A DNA stretch of 64,000 bases from Mogibacterium neglectum. GTDB taxonomy: Bacteria > Bacillota > Clostridia > Peptostreptococcales > Anaerovoracaceae. Location: NCBI RefSeq assembly GCF_030644205.1, contig NZ_CP128647.1, forward strand, positions 434,001 through 498,000, written 5' to 3'. Both the position numbers and the translations under genes were made by a program. Every line of letters starts with the position of its first letter. Position 1 is the stretch's first letter. Below are positions 26,885 through 36,698 of the stretch, piece by piece. The notes under the pieces were generated by a model that was given only the letters and a program-made list of their open reading frames with translations, ran no database searches and was not told where the DNA came from.

Positions 26885-28333
26885 ATGAGCGATGTAAGTA
26901 AGCTAGCACCACGGGAAGTGTTTAGATATTTCAAAGAAATCAGTGACGTTCCTCGTGCATCAGCGCACACAGAGAAGATTAGCGCATATCTTGTTAATTT
27001 TGCTAAGGAACATAATCTAGAATATTATCAGGATGAAGCTGGTAATGTAATCATCTGGAAGGAAGGAACACCTGGATATGAGAACTCTGACATGGTTATG
27101 ATTCAGGGACACATGGATATCGTTGCAGAGAAGACTGAGGACAGCATTCATGATTTCCAGAACGATCCACTAGAGCTGATTGTTGATGGTGATATACTAA
27201 CGGCTAACAAGACTACGCTTGGAGCTGATGACGGCGTTGCAATTGCTATGGGACTTGCTCTTCTAGATTCGACAGATATCCCTCATCCGCCACTAGAATT
27301 CATCGCTACTGTTGATGAAGAGATTGGTATGCTTGGTGCATATGCTCTGGACGGATCGAAGATTAGATCCCGTAAGGTCATCAACGTGGATTCTGAGGAT
27401 GAAGGCGTAATCACCGTTGGGTGTGCAGGTGCAGTAGATATCTTTGCAAGCTTCCCAGCAGATAAGAAGATTGTGAAGGGTGTAAAATACAAGTATCTCG
27501 TTGAGGGACTACTCGGTGGTCACTCTGGACTAGACATCCATCAGGAGCGCGCTAATGCTGGTCAGATTGTAGCAAGATTATTCCTCGATGCTAGAGAGAA
27601 GGCTGAGCTAAACATCGTATCTATCAATGGTGGAAGAGCTACTAACGTAATCCTCGGAATGGTAGAGGGTGAAGTGATTGTTGCTAAACCGGATGTTAAG
27701 GCTTTTGAAGAGAGCATTGTAGCTTCTACTGAGGAGATTAAGGCTGAGTACCGCGCTTCTGACCCAGGAATCACTATATCTATAGAGGCTGTAGGTGAAG
27801 CATCAGAAGAGGCAATCGACACTGTATGCCAGGACAACTTCTTCAAATTCTTAATTGCTTGTCCAGTAGGAGTAGAGCACTATAGCGTAGAACTAAAGGG
27901 GTTAGTTGAGACATCTCATTCAATCGGGATTATCCAGCTCGAAGATGGCAGATTACTCACTAAGTCTATGTCACGTTCAAGTGTAAACTCACGTAATGTA
28001 TTATTAGCAAGGAAGATAAGAATACTTGCAGAGGCTCTGGGAGCGAGAGTTGAGCTAGGAAGTTCATACGGCGCATGGGAATTCAACAACAAGTCAGATC
28101 TTCTCGATGTATGCATAGCTGCATATAAGGAGCAGTATGGTGAGGAGCCAGTGGTAAGCGCGATGCACGCTGGTATTGAGTGTGGAATCTGGGCTGAGAA
28201 GGTAGGCAAGGTAGATGCAGTATCAATTGGACCAGACATCTCAGACGTACACTCAGTAAATGAGAAAATCTCAATTCCTTCGACAGAGAGAACATGGAAT
28301 TACCTAAAGCTAATCCTATCTCACTGCAAGTAA
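26885..28333 (+). CDS. pepD: Aminoacyl-histidine dipeptidase / cytosol non-specific dipeptidase (M20)
   Basis: 482 residues from ATG 26885, which follows TGGAGG by 6 bases. M20C metallopeptidase motifs: MVMIQGHMDIVAEK (first zinc His and Asp), TTLGADDGVAIAMGL (bridging Asp), EFIATVDEEIGMLGA (catalytic Glu-Glu), HSGLDIHQERANAGQ in the lid domain, and HAGIECG near the C-terminus. It hydrolyses Xaa-His and other dipeptides in the cytoplasm, supplying amino acids to a peptide-fermenting cell. Monocistronic. Confidence 0.95.
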   Translation: MSDVSKLAPREVFRYFKEISDVPRASAHTEKISAYLVNFAKEHNLEYYQDEAGNVIIWKEGTPGYENSDMVMIQGHMDIVAEKTEDSIHDFQNDPLELIVDGDILTANKTTLGADDGVAIAMGLALLDSTDIPHPPLEFIATVDEEIGMLGAYALDGSKIRSRKVINVDSEDEGVITVGCAGAVDIFASFPADKKIVKGVKYKYLVEGLLGGHSGLDIHQERANAGQIVARLFLDAREKAELNIVSINGGRATNVILGMVEGEVIVAKPDVKAFEESIVASTEEIKAEYRASDPGITISIEAVGEASEEAIDTVCQDNFFKFLIACPVGVEHYSVELKGLVETSHSIGIIQLEDGRLLTKSMSRSSVNSRNVLLARKIRILAEALGARVELGSSYGAWEFNNKSDLLDVCIAAYKEQYGEEPVVSAMHAGIECGIWAEKVGKVDAVSIGPDISDVHSVNEKISIPSTERTWNYLKLILSHCK

Positions 28334-28402
28334 ATTTTTGATGTTACGATGAATTCAAAAGGATATTGAATCGTTAAGTAAATAGTGATATCTTAATAAA
28401 GG

Positions 28403-28433
28403 CAGGAATAGTTGTATGATTATTCCTGTTTTT
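28403..28433 (+). terminator. Terminator after pepD
   Basis: 8-bp stem CAGGAATA / TATTCCTG (28403-28410 with 28421-28428), 10-base loop, five T. Confidence 0.8.
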
Positions 28434-28441
28434 AAGCTAAT

Positions 28442-28463
28442 TTAGTTAGACATATCTAACTAA
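28442..28463 (+). promoter_or_regulatory. Palindromic operator upstream of the ABC transporter operon
   Basis: TTAGTTAGA - CATA - TCTAACTAA, 9-bp perfect arms. It overlaps a possible -35 (TTAGTT, 28442-28447), which is 17 bases from TATATT at 28465-28470. The form is that of a dimeric repressor site (MarR/TetR/PadR-type sites look like this); no such regulator gene is nearby. Confidence 0.65.
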
Positions 28464-28512
28464 CTATATTTAATAATAATTACTAATAAATAAGGAAGGC
28501 AGAGGATAGAAC

Positions 28513-29211
28513 ATGTATCTTAAGATTGATAACATTAAGAAAAGCTATGGCGCGGGAGACAGCCGGGTCGATGTTCTAAAAGGGATAAATTGTGGAGTTA
28601 ACAAAGGGGAAATATGTGTGCTTCTAGGGCCATCGGGATCTGGAAAGTCGACATTGCTCAACATACTTGGTGGTATCGATAAGGCAGATAGCGGATCCGT
28701 GACAATAGGGGATGATAAGATTGAAAAATTTAACGATAAACAGCTATCTCAATATAGGCGTAAACATCTCGGATATATATTCCAGTCGTATAACTTAATT
28801 CCTAACTTAACAGTGAGAGAAAATATTGAGGTAGGAGCATATCTCAGTGACAGACCCCTTCCAATAGATGAGTTAATCGAATTACTTGGACTTGAAGCAC
28901 ACAGGAACAAAAAACCGAACCAGCTCTCCGGTGGACAACAGCAGCGTACCTCCATAGGTAGAGCAATTGTCAAAAATCCAGATTTGTTACTTTGCGATGA
29001 ACCGACTGGTGCACTTGATTACAATACATCTAAGGAAATACTTAAGCTTGTTGAAGATATTAATAATAGGTATTGTAGCACTATAGTGATAGTTACACAC
29101 AATGTCGCAATCAGTCAGATGGCTCATCAGATTATAAATCTTCATGATGGCAGAATTAGGAGCGATGAGAAGAATGCTTGTAGACTAGCTGCAGAACTAA
29201 TTGAATGGTAG
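28513..29211 (+). CDS. ABC transporter ATP-binding protein (MacB/LolD type)
   Basis: 232 residues. Walker [16 protein letters not shown]-loop [19 protein letters not shown], signature [16 protein letters not shown], Walker [13 protein letters not shown], and H-loop IVIVTHN. The GALD after Walker B and the FQSYNLIP text place it with LolD/MacB/FtsE-type ATPases that pair with FtsX-fold permeases. It overlaps the permease gene region at its 3' end, forming a two-gene operon under a palindromic operator. The substrate may be an antimicrobial peptide or lipid-related compound. Confidence 0.93.
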   Translation: MYLKIDNIKKSYGAGDSRVDVLKGINCGVNKGEICVLLGPSGSGKSTLLNILGGIDKADSGSVTIGDDKIEKFNDKQLSQYRRKHLGYIFQSYNLIPNLTVRENIEVGAYLSDRPLPIDELIELLGLEAHRNKKPNQLSGGQQQRTSIGRAIVKNPDLLLCDEPTGALDYNTSKEILKLVEDINNRYCSTIVIVTHNVAISQMAHQIINLHDGRIRSDEKNACRLAAELIEW

Positions 29212-29219
29212 GTTTGGCT

Positions 29220-31574
29220 ATGAAGAATCCAATATATAAGAGAGTTTTTAGGGAACTTTGGGCTGAAAAGGCCAAGTATTTAGTGTTGTTTCTTTTTCTT
29301 GTATTCTCTATAGGTTTCACTAGTGGATATCTCGTTGCCGATGGCAGTATGATTCGTACTTATAATAAGAGCTTTAATAAGTACAATGTTGAGAATGGTC
29401 ACTTTAACGTTACGATGAAACCTAATTCAGACTTTAATAAGATAATTGATAATCTTGAGCAACAACAAGGCATTACTGTGCAGGAGCAATTTTATAAAGA
29501 ACAGGAAATTTCAGCGGGTAAGCACAAGGGTGATACATTTCGTATTTATAAAAATAGGAAGGCACTAAATAAGGTCTCCGTTTTATCTGGTCGTTTACCT
29601 AAACACGATGGTGAAATCGCCATTGATCGTCTGTATGCTGAGAATAACAAGATTAAAATTGGCGATGAGATTTACGTAAATGGATATAAATTCAAGGTTT
29701 CAGGCTTTAGTGCATTTTCTGATTATAGCGCGATGTTTAGGAATAATGCGGATATGATGTTTGATGCACAAAACTTCTCGGTTGTACTTGTAACAGACAA
29801 GGCTTGGGATAAACTGGGAGATAATGGAATCGTATATTCTTATGCGTGGCGAAATAACAATCAGAAGCTATCTGAAAAAGTTCAAAAGGATAAAGCTGTA
29901 GATGTAAAAAATGGGCTTATAGAAAAACACGTGATGCTGAGTGATATAATCGCTAGACCTGATAATAATGCGATTATGTTTACTGGAAATGATTTTGGAC
30001 ATGATATGGCAGGTATGCAAATTATGCTTTATATAATCATGGCTGTCATTGCGTTTATCTTTGCCATCAGCGCTAGAAATGGTATTGAGAAGGAATCAAA
30101 AACGGTAGGGACTCTACGTGCTACTGGGTACACGCGGAGAGAACTTTTGTCATATTACTTGATGCTACCGATGATTGTTTCTATTGTGGCGGCAGTTATT
30201 GGAAATGCTCTTGGATATTCATACCTCAAAGGAGTTGTTGCAAAGGCATATTACCACAGTTATTCGCTTCCAATGTATACGACGCATTGGAATAGCGAGG
30301 CGTTTATCAAGACAACACTGGTTCCAATAGTAATAGTGCTAATCGTTAATATCGTTGTTTTGACAGTAGCACTCAACACGGAACCACTGCAACTTCTGCG
30401 TGGTGAAGTTAAGAGTAATGCGAGTACTAGGAATCCAATCAGATTACCAAATTGGAGATTCATATCGAGATTCAGAACCAGAATTATTCTTCATAACATT
30501 GGAGCATACATAACACTTGCGATAGGAATATTGATGGCGAGTATACTCATGATGTTCGGTACCATGCTAGGACCAATGTTGAGTCACTTCAAGACCGACA
30601 TCCTGAAAAGCCAGATTGCTACATATCAGTATGTACTCAAATCCCCTTATGATGTTAAGTACAGGAATGCGGAAAAGTACACATATTCTAAACTCCAAAA
30701 TGAGAGAAACGAGGAGGTGTCGATATTTGGGATCGAAGAGAACTCTAGGTACTTTAAAGGTAAACTTATTAATTTTGATACAAATACAAAGGTCGATGGC
30801 AAATCTAGCAATTCAGTTGAATCAGGGGATGCCGGAGCAAAATACGACAATGGGAGGAGAGAGATAGAAGTTCTCGCTTCAAGCGGCTATATGAAGAAGT
30901 ATCGTTTAAGTGATGGAGCGAAGATTAAGCTGCACGCAAAGTTTGGAGATGAAAAATATACATTTGTATTGAAAAGAACTTACAAGTATCCTTCGTCACT
31001 AGCGCTCTTTATGCCTATTAATACATATAACGAAATATTTGGAAAACCCTCGGGGAATTATACGGGCTATTTCTCTGATAAGAGGCTGAGTGAGATTAAT
31101 AAGAATTACATTGCAACGATTATTACGAAACAAGACTTGACACTTACTGCAAACCAGCTTGAGTCATCTATGGGAGATATCTTTAAGATGTTCAGTGCAT
31201 TTGCCTGCACATTATATATACTGTTCCTATATTTGCTAGCAAAATCAGCAATCGAGAAGAGCGAAAATTCAATTTCTCTAATCAAGATATTAGGCTACTC
31301 GAACAGAGAAATAGGGCAACTTTACAATCGCGCGACTGGAACGGTGGCGATTTCGTCACTAGTAATTTCAGTATTTCTTGGTGAGCGAATCATAAGAGAA
31401 CTGTTTTACTACATGATGCTCAATTATAGTGGATGCCTAGAATACTACATCGCACCAAAAGTATACATTGAACTTCTTGCTCTTGGTATAGCTGGATACT
31501 TATTAATATCAAAGGTGCTTCTTCGCCAGATTAAGAAGATTCCTATGGCTGTTGCGCTTAAGCAAGCTGAGTAA
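29220..31574 (+). CDS. FtsX-like ABC transporter permease
   Basis: 784 residues from ATG 29220 (GGTAGG 8 bases upstream; ATG 29205 has no ribosome binding site). One N-terminal transmembrane helix (KYLVLFLFLVFSIGFTSGYL), a long extracellular region to about residue 260, three helices with KESKTVGTLRATGYTRREL (the FtsX cytoplasmic coupling motif), a second long extracellular region, and three more helices with SISLIKILGYSNREIG (second FtsX motif). It is a duplicated FtsX/MacB-type permease that works by mechanotransmission rather than a channel. Terminator follows. Confidence 0.9.
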   Translation: MKNPIYKRVFRELWAEKAKYLVLFLFLVFSIGFTSGYLVADGSMIRTYNKSFNKYNVENGHFNVTMKPNSDFNKIIDNLEQQQGITVQEQFYKEQEISAGKHKGDTFRIYKNRKALNKVSVLSGRLPKHDGEIAIDRLYAENNKIKIGDEIYVNGYKFKVSGFSAFSDYSAMFRNNADMMFDAQNFSVVLVTDKAWDKLGDNGIVYSYAWRNNNQKLSEKVQKDKAVDVKNGLIEKHVMLSDIIARPDNNAIMFTGNDFGHDMAGMQIMLYIIMAVIAFIFAISARNGIEKESKTVGTLRATGYTRRELLSYYLMLPMIVSIVAAVIGNALGYSYLKGVVAKAYYHSYSLPMYTTHWNSEAFIKTTLVPIVIVLIVNIVVLTVALNTEPLQLLRGEVKSNASTRNPIRLPNWRFISRFRTRIILHNIGAYITLAIGILMASILMMFGTMLGPMLSHFKTDILKSQIATYQYVLKSPYDVKYRNAEKYTYSKLQNERNEEVSIFGIEENSRYFKGKLINFDTNTKVDGKSSNSVESGDAGAKYDNGRREIEVLASSGYMKKYRLSDGAKIKLHAKFGDEKYTFVLKRTYKYPSSLALFMPINTYNEIFGKPSGNYTGYFSDKRLSEINKNYIATIITKQDLTLTANQLESSMGDIFKMFSAFACTLYILFLYLLAKSAIEKSENSISLIKILGYSNREIGQLYNRATGTVAISSLVISVFLGERIIRELFYYMMLNYSGCLEYYIAPKVYIELLALGIAGYLLISKVLLRQIKKIPMAVALKQAE

Positions 31575-31624
31575 AAATGTCGCTGGTTACTGCAAATAGT
31601 AAAACTAATTTGTGCACAAGAAAA

Positions 31625-31671
31625 GCAGCTATATCAATTGAAATTTCAACTGATATAGCTGTCTTCCTTTT
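31625..31671. terminator. Bidirectional terminator between ABC permease and phosphoesterase genes
   Basis: 15-bp stem (31626-31640 with 31647-31661, one mismatch-type G-T), AAATTT loop, T-rich tails on both strands. Confidence 0.85.
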
Positions 31672-31743
31672 ATTATAGTTAGCATTATATAGTAAGATGT
31701 ATTAGAAATTTCAGTGCTACATATACATAAAAAGCTTGCCAAT

Positions 31744-32226
31744 TTAATACTCTATTATAGTTGCTGCTAGTTTTTGATCTTCAGATATGATAAGCGCACA
31801 AGAACTCTTACTTCCGCCTCTAGGGTTGGTGAGGCTGCCAGGATTGATAAACCTTATACTAGAAGAGACTTCATTTACAGGAACATGCGTATGACCAAAG
31901 CATACAGCTACACATTTATACTGCATAGCGAGATACTTTAGATTCATGAGAGAAAATTTTACATTTTCCATATGGCCATGGGTAATCATAATTTTGCCAG
32001 CAGGGGTATCAATAATCTCAAAATTTTCTTTGTTACAGCCATCGCAGTTGCCAGGTGCACAGCTAACAGGGGTGCCAGTTTGAGCTTCCAGTTCATGGGC
32101 ATCCTTGATAAAGTCACCGCAGTGAATAATGCGATCTATTTTGCAAATCGAAGTCGATATACGTTTGTACATCTCCAGTGCGCGGCCCAGCTCACCGTGT
32201 GTATCACTTAAAACTAAAATATTCAT
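31744..32226 (-). CDS. YfcE/MJ0936-type metallophosphoesterase
   Basis: 160 residues from ATG 32226 (MNILVLSDTHGE). Motifs of the calcineurin-like fold: D-x-H in SDTHGE, GD in IIHCGDFIKDAHEL, GNCD in APGNCDGCNKE, HGH in MITHGHMENV, and GHTHVP near residue 120. This is the small phosphodiesterase family with broad activity in vitro. No Shine-Dalgarno sequence precedes either the chosen ATG or the in-frame ATG six codons upstream (32244), so the start is uncertain. Confidence 0.88.
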   Translation of the reverse strand: MNILVLSDTHGELGRALEMYKRISTSICKIDRIIHCGDFIKDAHELEAQTGTPVSCAPGNCDGCNKENFEIIDTPAGKIMITHGHMENVKFSLMNLKYLAMQYKCVAVCFGHTHVPVNEVSSSIRFINPGSLTNPRGGSKSSCALIISEDQKLAATIIEY

Positions 32227-32323
32227 ATTGATATTGTAACACACTAGATATAGCTCATATGCTTGTTTTGAATGACATCAAGAATTAAAATATATATGAA
32301 TAAAAATTGAGTGGAGGAATATC

Positions 32324-33088
32324 GTGATTACACGCGGCGTTACGATTAGAGAGGGATCGCTTGCAATACACGGAAGATGGTATATGGATGGGCGCGAGGA
32401 GAAGCAGCCAACCATTATTATTTGCCATGAGTTTGGAACAAACATGAGGTTTACAAGCAGGTATGCCCAGATGCTGTGCAAGCAAGGGTATGCCGTATTT
32501 ATATTTGATTTCTGCGGTTCTGAAAGTGGGACTAGCAGAGGTAGGAAGTCAACGGAAATGAGTGTAACAACAGAGGTGATTGACCTCCTTGTGGTACTGG
32601 ATTATGTGCAAGACCGTTCATTTGTAAATAAGAATGCTGTATTTCTCATGGGCTGCTCGCAAGGCGGACTCGTTGCTTCGCTTGCTGCTGAAAAGCGAAA
32701 GAATGAAGTTAAGAAGCTCGTGCTTTATTACCCAGCATTGTCTATTCCTGACGATGCACGCAAAGGCTCCATGCTAGGGGCGGAATTTAACGGGGAGGAA
32801 ATTCCCGATAGCTTTAAAGTTATGAACGATATGTTTAGGGTTGGCAAAAGGTACGTTGCCGATGCTATCGTGCTCAGCGAGTGGCGCGAGATGATGCGGT
32901 ATAAGAATCCTGTTCTGATTGTACATGGCACGGATGATGAACTGGTGGATATCGATTATGCACGTAAGGCTGCAAAAATATTTCCAAATGCCAAACTCGT
33001 AGAAATCCAAGGCGGAAAACATCTATTCCCGTCTCTAGAGGAAAGAAAAATTGCTGTTGCCGAGACGATAAGATTTCTTTGGGAGTAG
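32324..33088 (+). CDS. Alpha/beta hydrolase (serine aminopeptidase/lipase-like)
   Basis: 254 residues starting at GTG 32324 after GGAGGA. The nucleophile elbow is GCSQGGL (Ser near residue 110), the acid residue is in VHGTDDELVDI, and the His is in IQGGKHLFPS. ICHEFGTNMRFTSRYAQ and FDFCGSESGTSRG form the oxyanion region, as in Firmicute hydrolases that act on esters or small peptides (family with the cinnamoyl esterases). Physiological substrate unknown. It is not clearly part of an operon; purC follows 74 bases later. Confidence 0.88.
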   Translation: MITRGVTIREGSLAIHGRWYMDGREEKQPTIIICHEFGTNMRFTSRYAQMLCKQGYAVFIFDFCGSESGTSRGRKSTEMSVTTEVIDLLVVLDYVQDRSFVNKNAVFLMGCSQGGLVASLAAEKRKNEVKKLVLYYPALSIPDDARKGSMLGAEFNGEEIPDSFKVMNDMFRVGKRYVADAIVLSEWREMMRYKNPVLIVHGTDDELVDIDYARKAAKIFPNAKLVEIQGGKHLFPSLEERKIAVAETIRFLWE

Positions 33089-33162
33089 CGAGATACATCA
33101 AATGGTGATACAATCTATAGATACAGATTTTTAAGCTGTTTAGTATGCTAGGAGGAAGCGAA

Positions 33163-34032
33163 ATGCAAGAGTTTAAACCTTTTAAGGCTGGTAAGGTAAG
33201 AGAGATTTATGATAATGGTGACAATCTAATCATGGTTGCTACAGATAGAATTTCAGCATTTGATCACATTCTTAAAAATAACATCGTTGACAAAGGTGCA
33301 ATTCTCACACAGATTTCGAAGTTTTGGTTTGATTTATCGAGTGACCTTGTGCCAAATCATTTGATTTCAATTGATAACGATGATATGCCAGAGTTTTTCA
33401 GGAGTGAGAGATTTGCTCGTCGCTGCACTATGTGCCGTAAACTAGATATGCTACCTTTAGAGTGCATCGTTAGAGGATACATCACAGGTAGTGGATGGAT
33501 GAGCTATCAGAAGACTGGTGAGATTTGTGGAATAAAGCTACCAGAAGGCCTTAGAGAGTCTGAAAAGCTTCCTGAAGCTATATATACACCAAGTACAAAG
33601 GCAGAAATTGGTGATCATGATGAGAATATCTCATACGAAAAGAGCGTTGCAATTTTAGAGAAAGCATATCCTGGAAGAGGTGAAGAACTAGCTCAGAAGG
33701 TAAAGGAACTAACGCTTGCCGTATACAAGAAGTGTGCAGATTATGCGCTTGAAAGAGGTATTATAATCGCTGATACAAAGTTTGAATTTGGACTCGACGA
33801 AGATGGTAATGTTGTACTTGCTGATGAGATTTTGACACCTGATAGTTCTAGATTTTGGCCGGTAGAAGGATATGAAGTAGGGAAGTCACAGTCATCTTAC
33901 GATAAACAGTTTGTAAGGGATTGGCTAAAGGCAAATCCAAATAGTGACTACAAGCTTCCTGATGAAGTAATTGCGAAGACAATCGAGAAGTATAAGGAAG
34001 CATATAAGCTTTTGATAGGTAAGGACTTCTAG
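33163..34032 (+). CDS. purC: Phosphoribosylaminoimidazole-succinocarboxamide synthase (SAICAR synthetase)
   Basis: 289 residues from ATG 33163 (GGAGG 7-8 bases upstream). GKVREIYDNGDNLIMVATDRISAFDHIL is the ATP-binding N-lobe, LPLECIVRGYITGSGWMSYQ and LPEAIYTPSTKAEIGDHDENIS (in two pieces) are the SAICAR synthetase signatures, and LADEILTPDSSRFWP is the catalytic C-terminal motif. It converts CAIR plus aspartate to SAICAR in purine synthesis. The length of about 290 places it in the longer, yeast-like subtype. It stands alone, not in a pur operon. Confidence 0.96.
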   Translation: MQEFKPFKAGKVREIYDNGDNLIMVATDRISAFDHILKNNIVDKGAILTQISKFWFDLSSDLVPNHLISIDNDDMPEFFRSERFARRCTMCRKLDMLPLECIVRGYITGSGWMSYQKTGEICGIKLPEGLRESEKLPEAIYTPSTKAEIGDHDENISYEKSVAILEKAYPGRGEELAQKVKELTLAVYKKCADYALERGIIIADTKFEFGLDEDGNVVLADEILTPDSSRFWPVEGYEVGKSQSSYDKQFVRDWLKANPNSDYKLPDEVIAKTIEKYKEAYKLLIGKDF

Positions 34033-34053
34033 GCTGTTGTAATATGATTTTTA

Positions 34054-34079
34054 ATGAGAGCCGTGAATGCGGCTCTCAT
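34054..34079 (+). terminator. Hairpin after purC
   Basis: Perfect 10-bp stem ATGAGAGCCG / CGGCTCTCAT with 6-base loop, followed by ATTATG; weak T-tract, so possibly leaky into mntP. Confidence 0.6.
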
Positions 34080-34095
34080 ATTATGTAGGATGATT

Positions 34096-34760
34096 ATGAA
34101 CTTGATTTTTTTATTGCTAGCATACTTCTGGGGGTTGGTTTAGCGATGGATGCATTTGTCATATCCATCGCTAACGGCATGAGTAGACCATATGCTAAGT
34201 ACAGATATGTAATTAAAATTACATTGGTATATGCATTATTCCAGTTTGCAATGCCAATGATTGGATGGATTATGGTGCACGAAGCTGCAAAGGCATTTGT
34301 AGCTTTTAATAAACTCGTTCCCTGGATCGCTTTAGTATTGTTAGCTTTTCTTGGCGTATGCACGATAATCAAAGGAGTGAAAAGTGGTAAAATAAAGGCG
34401 GAAGTCTGTAGTGAGAGCGATGCGATGAAGACCTGTTATGCAGAAGTCTGTAATAGAGGTGATTTTTCAGAAATAAGTGGAAATAATCCAGCAAAACTTA
34501 CAGGTATGACTCTTTTTATGCAGGGCATTGCTACATCTATTGATGCTTTATCTACAGGATTCACTATTTCAGACTATGACATAGAAGCAGCTTTCGTCTG
34601 TTCGACCATCATTGCAGTAGTCACGTGGATCATGTGCTTTATCGGAATGCATATAGGTGCAAAGGTCGGTGAATTATTTTCTGCTCATGCCATGATCGCT
34701 GGTGGTGTAATTCTTGTAATTATTGGCATAGAAGTGTTTACAAAAGACGTACTACTGTAA
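34096..34760 (+). CDS. mntP: MntP-like Mn2+ efflux pump with apparent N-terminal frameshift
   Basis: The body (from 34146) has MDAFVISIANGM and QGIATSIDALSTGFTI, the two signature motifs of MntP, with six transmembrane helices and a long middle loop (KIKAEVCSESDAMKT). The true first helix, FFIASILLGVGLAMDAF, is coded in this frame before 34146, but no start codon exists there. In the +1 frame, ATG 34096 (after TAGGA) reads MNLIF and then hits TAG at 34141. One extra T in the T7 run at 34106-34112 would join the frames. So either phase variation, a mutation, a sequence error or slippage. Otherwise translation from ATG 34146 gives a clipped helix 1. Confidence 0.75.
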
Positions 34761-34824
34761 TAGAATTACACTGTATGGGTATTATATTCTTAAGACGAAA
34801 TATTTAATGTAAGGAGATATCAGA

Positions 34825-36690
34825 TTGGAGATTTTCTTTAAAATCGTGAGTCTGCTCGGCGGACTAGCAATGTTCCTATACGGAATGCGCATCATGGGTG
34901 ACGGTCTTAAGTCGACATCTGGAGGCGCGATGAAGGCGGCTCTTGCAAGAGTTACGGACAAGCCGTTTAAAGGGTTTTTACTCGGGCTTATCGTAACGTG
35001 TATGATTCAGAGCTCGACAGCGGCTATCGTGCTCACTGTGGGCCTTGTCGGGGCGGGATTCTTGACGTTTAGGCAGTCGATTGGAATCGTACTAGGTGCC
35101 AATGTAGGGACTACGATTACAGCACAGATTATTAGATTGATGGACGTAAAAGCTGGGTCAACTAGCTTTTTGTCTTTCTTTAAATCCGATAACTTAGCTC
35201 CTATGGCACTTGTTATCGGTATAATTCTAATCATGTTTGTAAGCTCGAGAGCAGCGAACACCGTGGGGACCATCCTAATGGGATTCGGAACACTGTTCGT
35301 AGGGCTGATGAATATGAGCGCAGCGGTTTCCCATATGGGTGATTCACTCAGCAAACTGCTAGTTTCTTTTGAAGGGAACCCAGTACTTGGGTTTTTCTCT
35401 GGTGTATTCGTTACAGGAATCATTCAGAGTTCATCGGCTGTAGTCGGAATACTTCAGTCGATTGCAAGTACTATAGGAATTAAATTCTGCGGAGTTTTTG
35501 CAGTAATCATCGGTATAGACATCGGTGACTGCTTGACGACATATCTTGTTTGTCGAATAGGTGCAAAGCCAGAGCAGATAAGGACTGCACTGGTTCATAT
35601 ATTGTATAATTTTACGGCATCTATACTTCTATTTATAGCGGTAGGCGTGCTTAGAGGCACAGGTGTTATCGATGATCATATTTGGTATATGACGTTACGA
35701 GCAGGTGGAGTTGCTAATGTTCATGGTCTGTTTAAACTGGTACCAGCACTCCTGTTACTTCCTTGTGCTGGAATTATTGCAAAGGTTGCAGAAAGGCTCG
35801 TACCAAATCAGCCAGAGGATCCAGAGGATACGATGATTAAGGAGAGCATAAAGCAGCTTGACCTAAGGCTCATAAACAATCCTCGTATTGCCCTCGGAGA
35901 GACACATTCAATGACTAGCAATATGTTTGAGGTTGCGCTCCATAATTATACAGCTTGTATACAGCAAATGTACGAGTATGATCCAAAGCGCAACGAACGT
36001 ATGAATCAGCGAGAAGATATGATCGATAAGATGACAGACGTGGCTGACAAGTATGTAGTCGAAATTTCACCGCATATCACATTGGATTACGATGATAGAT
36101 TCCAGAGTTTCCTGATGAAAGGACTAGTGAGCATTGAGAGAATTGGTGATTTGGCAATTAACATCATGGACGCTATTAAGAATATGAGGGAAGATGACGT
36201 TGAATTCTCAAGAGCTGCGATGGCTGAACTAAGGGTACTTCTGACGGCTGTAAACGATATACTTGAACTGACGGCTGATGCGTACAAAGAAAGCAGCTAC
36301 GAAAAGGCTCAGAGGATTGAGCCTCTTGAGGAAGCTATCGACGAGCTTGTTGATGAAGTTCGACGTAGACATATGTGGAGAATGAAACACAATCTGTGTG
36401 ATGTAGTTAAGGGCATAAGTTTCCAGAATATCTTACAAAACCTAGAGCGTATCTCCGATCAGTGCTCCGACCTTGGGGTTAATATACTTGGTATCGAAGA
36501 TGATAATATCTATGGAAATGAGCACCAGTACTTGCGTGACATTCATCACTCTGACAATGATCTATATAATCAACTATTTGCAAAATTTAAGGCTAAGTAC
36601 ATGGGCGTGCTCGATTCGATGTCAGCTGACTCAACAGAGCATGATGATTCAGATGTAGAGAGGCAGCTTCAAATCGACGTTGTAAATTAA
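34825..36690 (+). CDS. Na/Pi cotransporter family protein with PhoU-like C-terminal domain
   Basis: 621 residues, TTG start after AAGGAG. Two inverted Na/Pi-cotransporter repeats with the QSS motifs IQSSTAAIVLTVGL and IIQSSSAVVGILQS, within about eight transmembrane helices (residues 1-335); residues 350-600 are a PhoU-like helical domain with repeated acidic metal-binding helices. NptA-type proteins import phosphate with sodium, and the PhoU-like part may regulate it. The next gene starts 8 bases later, so the galactokinase-fold protein is probably cotranscribed. Confidence 0.9.
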   Translation: MEIFFKIVSLLGGLAMFLYGMRIMGDGLKSTSGGAMKAALARVTDKPFKGFLLGLIVTCMIQSSTAAIVLTVGLVGAGFLTFRQSIGIVLGANVGTTITAQIIRLMDVKAGSTSFLSFFKSDNLAPMALVIGIILIMFVSSRAANTVGTILMGFGTLFVGLMNMSAAVSHMGDSLSKLLVSFEGNPVLGFFSGVFVTGIIQSSSAVVGILQSIASTIGIKFCGVFAVIIGIDIGDCLTTYLVCRIGAKPEQIRTALVHILYNFTASILLFIAVGVLRGTGVIDDHIWYMTLRAGGVANVHGLFKLVPALLLLPCAGIIAKVAERLVPNQPEDPEDTMIKESIKQLDLRLINNPRIALGETHSMTSNMFEVALHNYTACIQQMYEYDPKRNERMNQREDMIDKMTDVADKYVVEISPHITLDYDDRFQSFLMKGLVSIERIGDLAINIMDAIKNMREDDVEFSRAAMAELRVLLTAVNDILELTADAYKESSYEKAQRIEPLEEAIDELVDEVRRRHMWRMKHNLCDVVKGISFQNILQNLERISDQCSDLGVNILGIEDDNIYGNEHQYLRDIHHSDNDLYNQLFAKFKAKYMGVLDSMSADSTEHDDSDVERQLQIDVVN

Positions 36691-36698
36691 AAGAGTGT

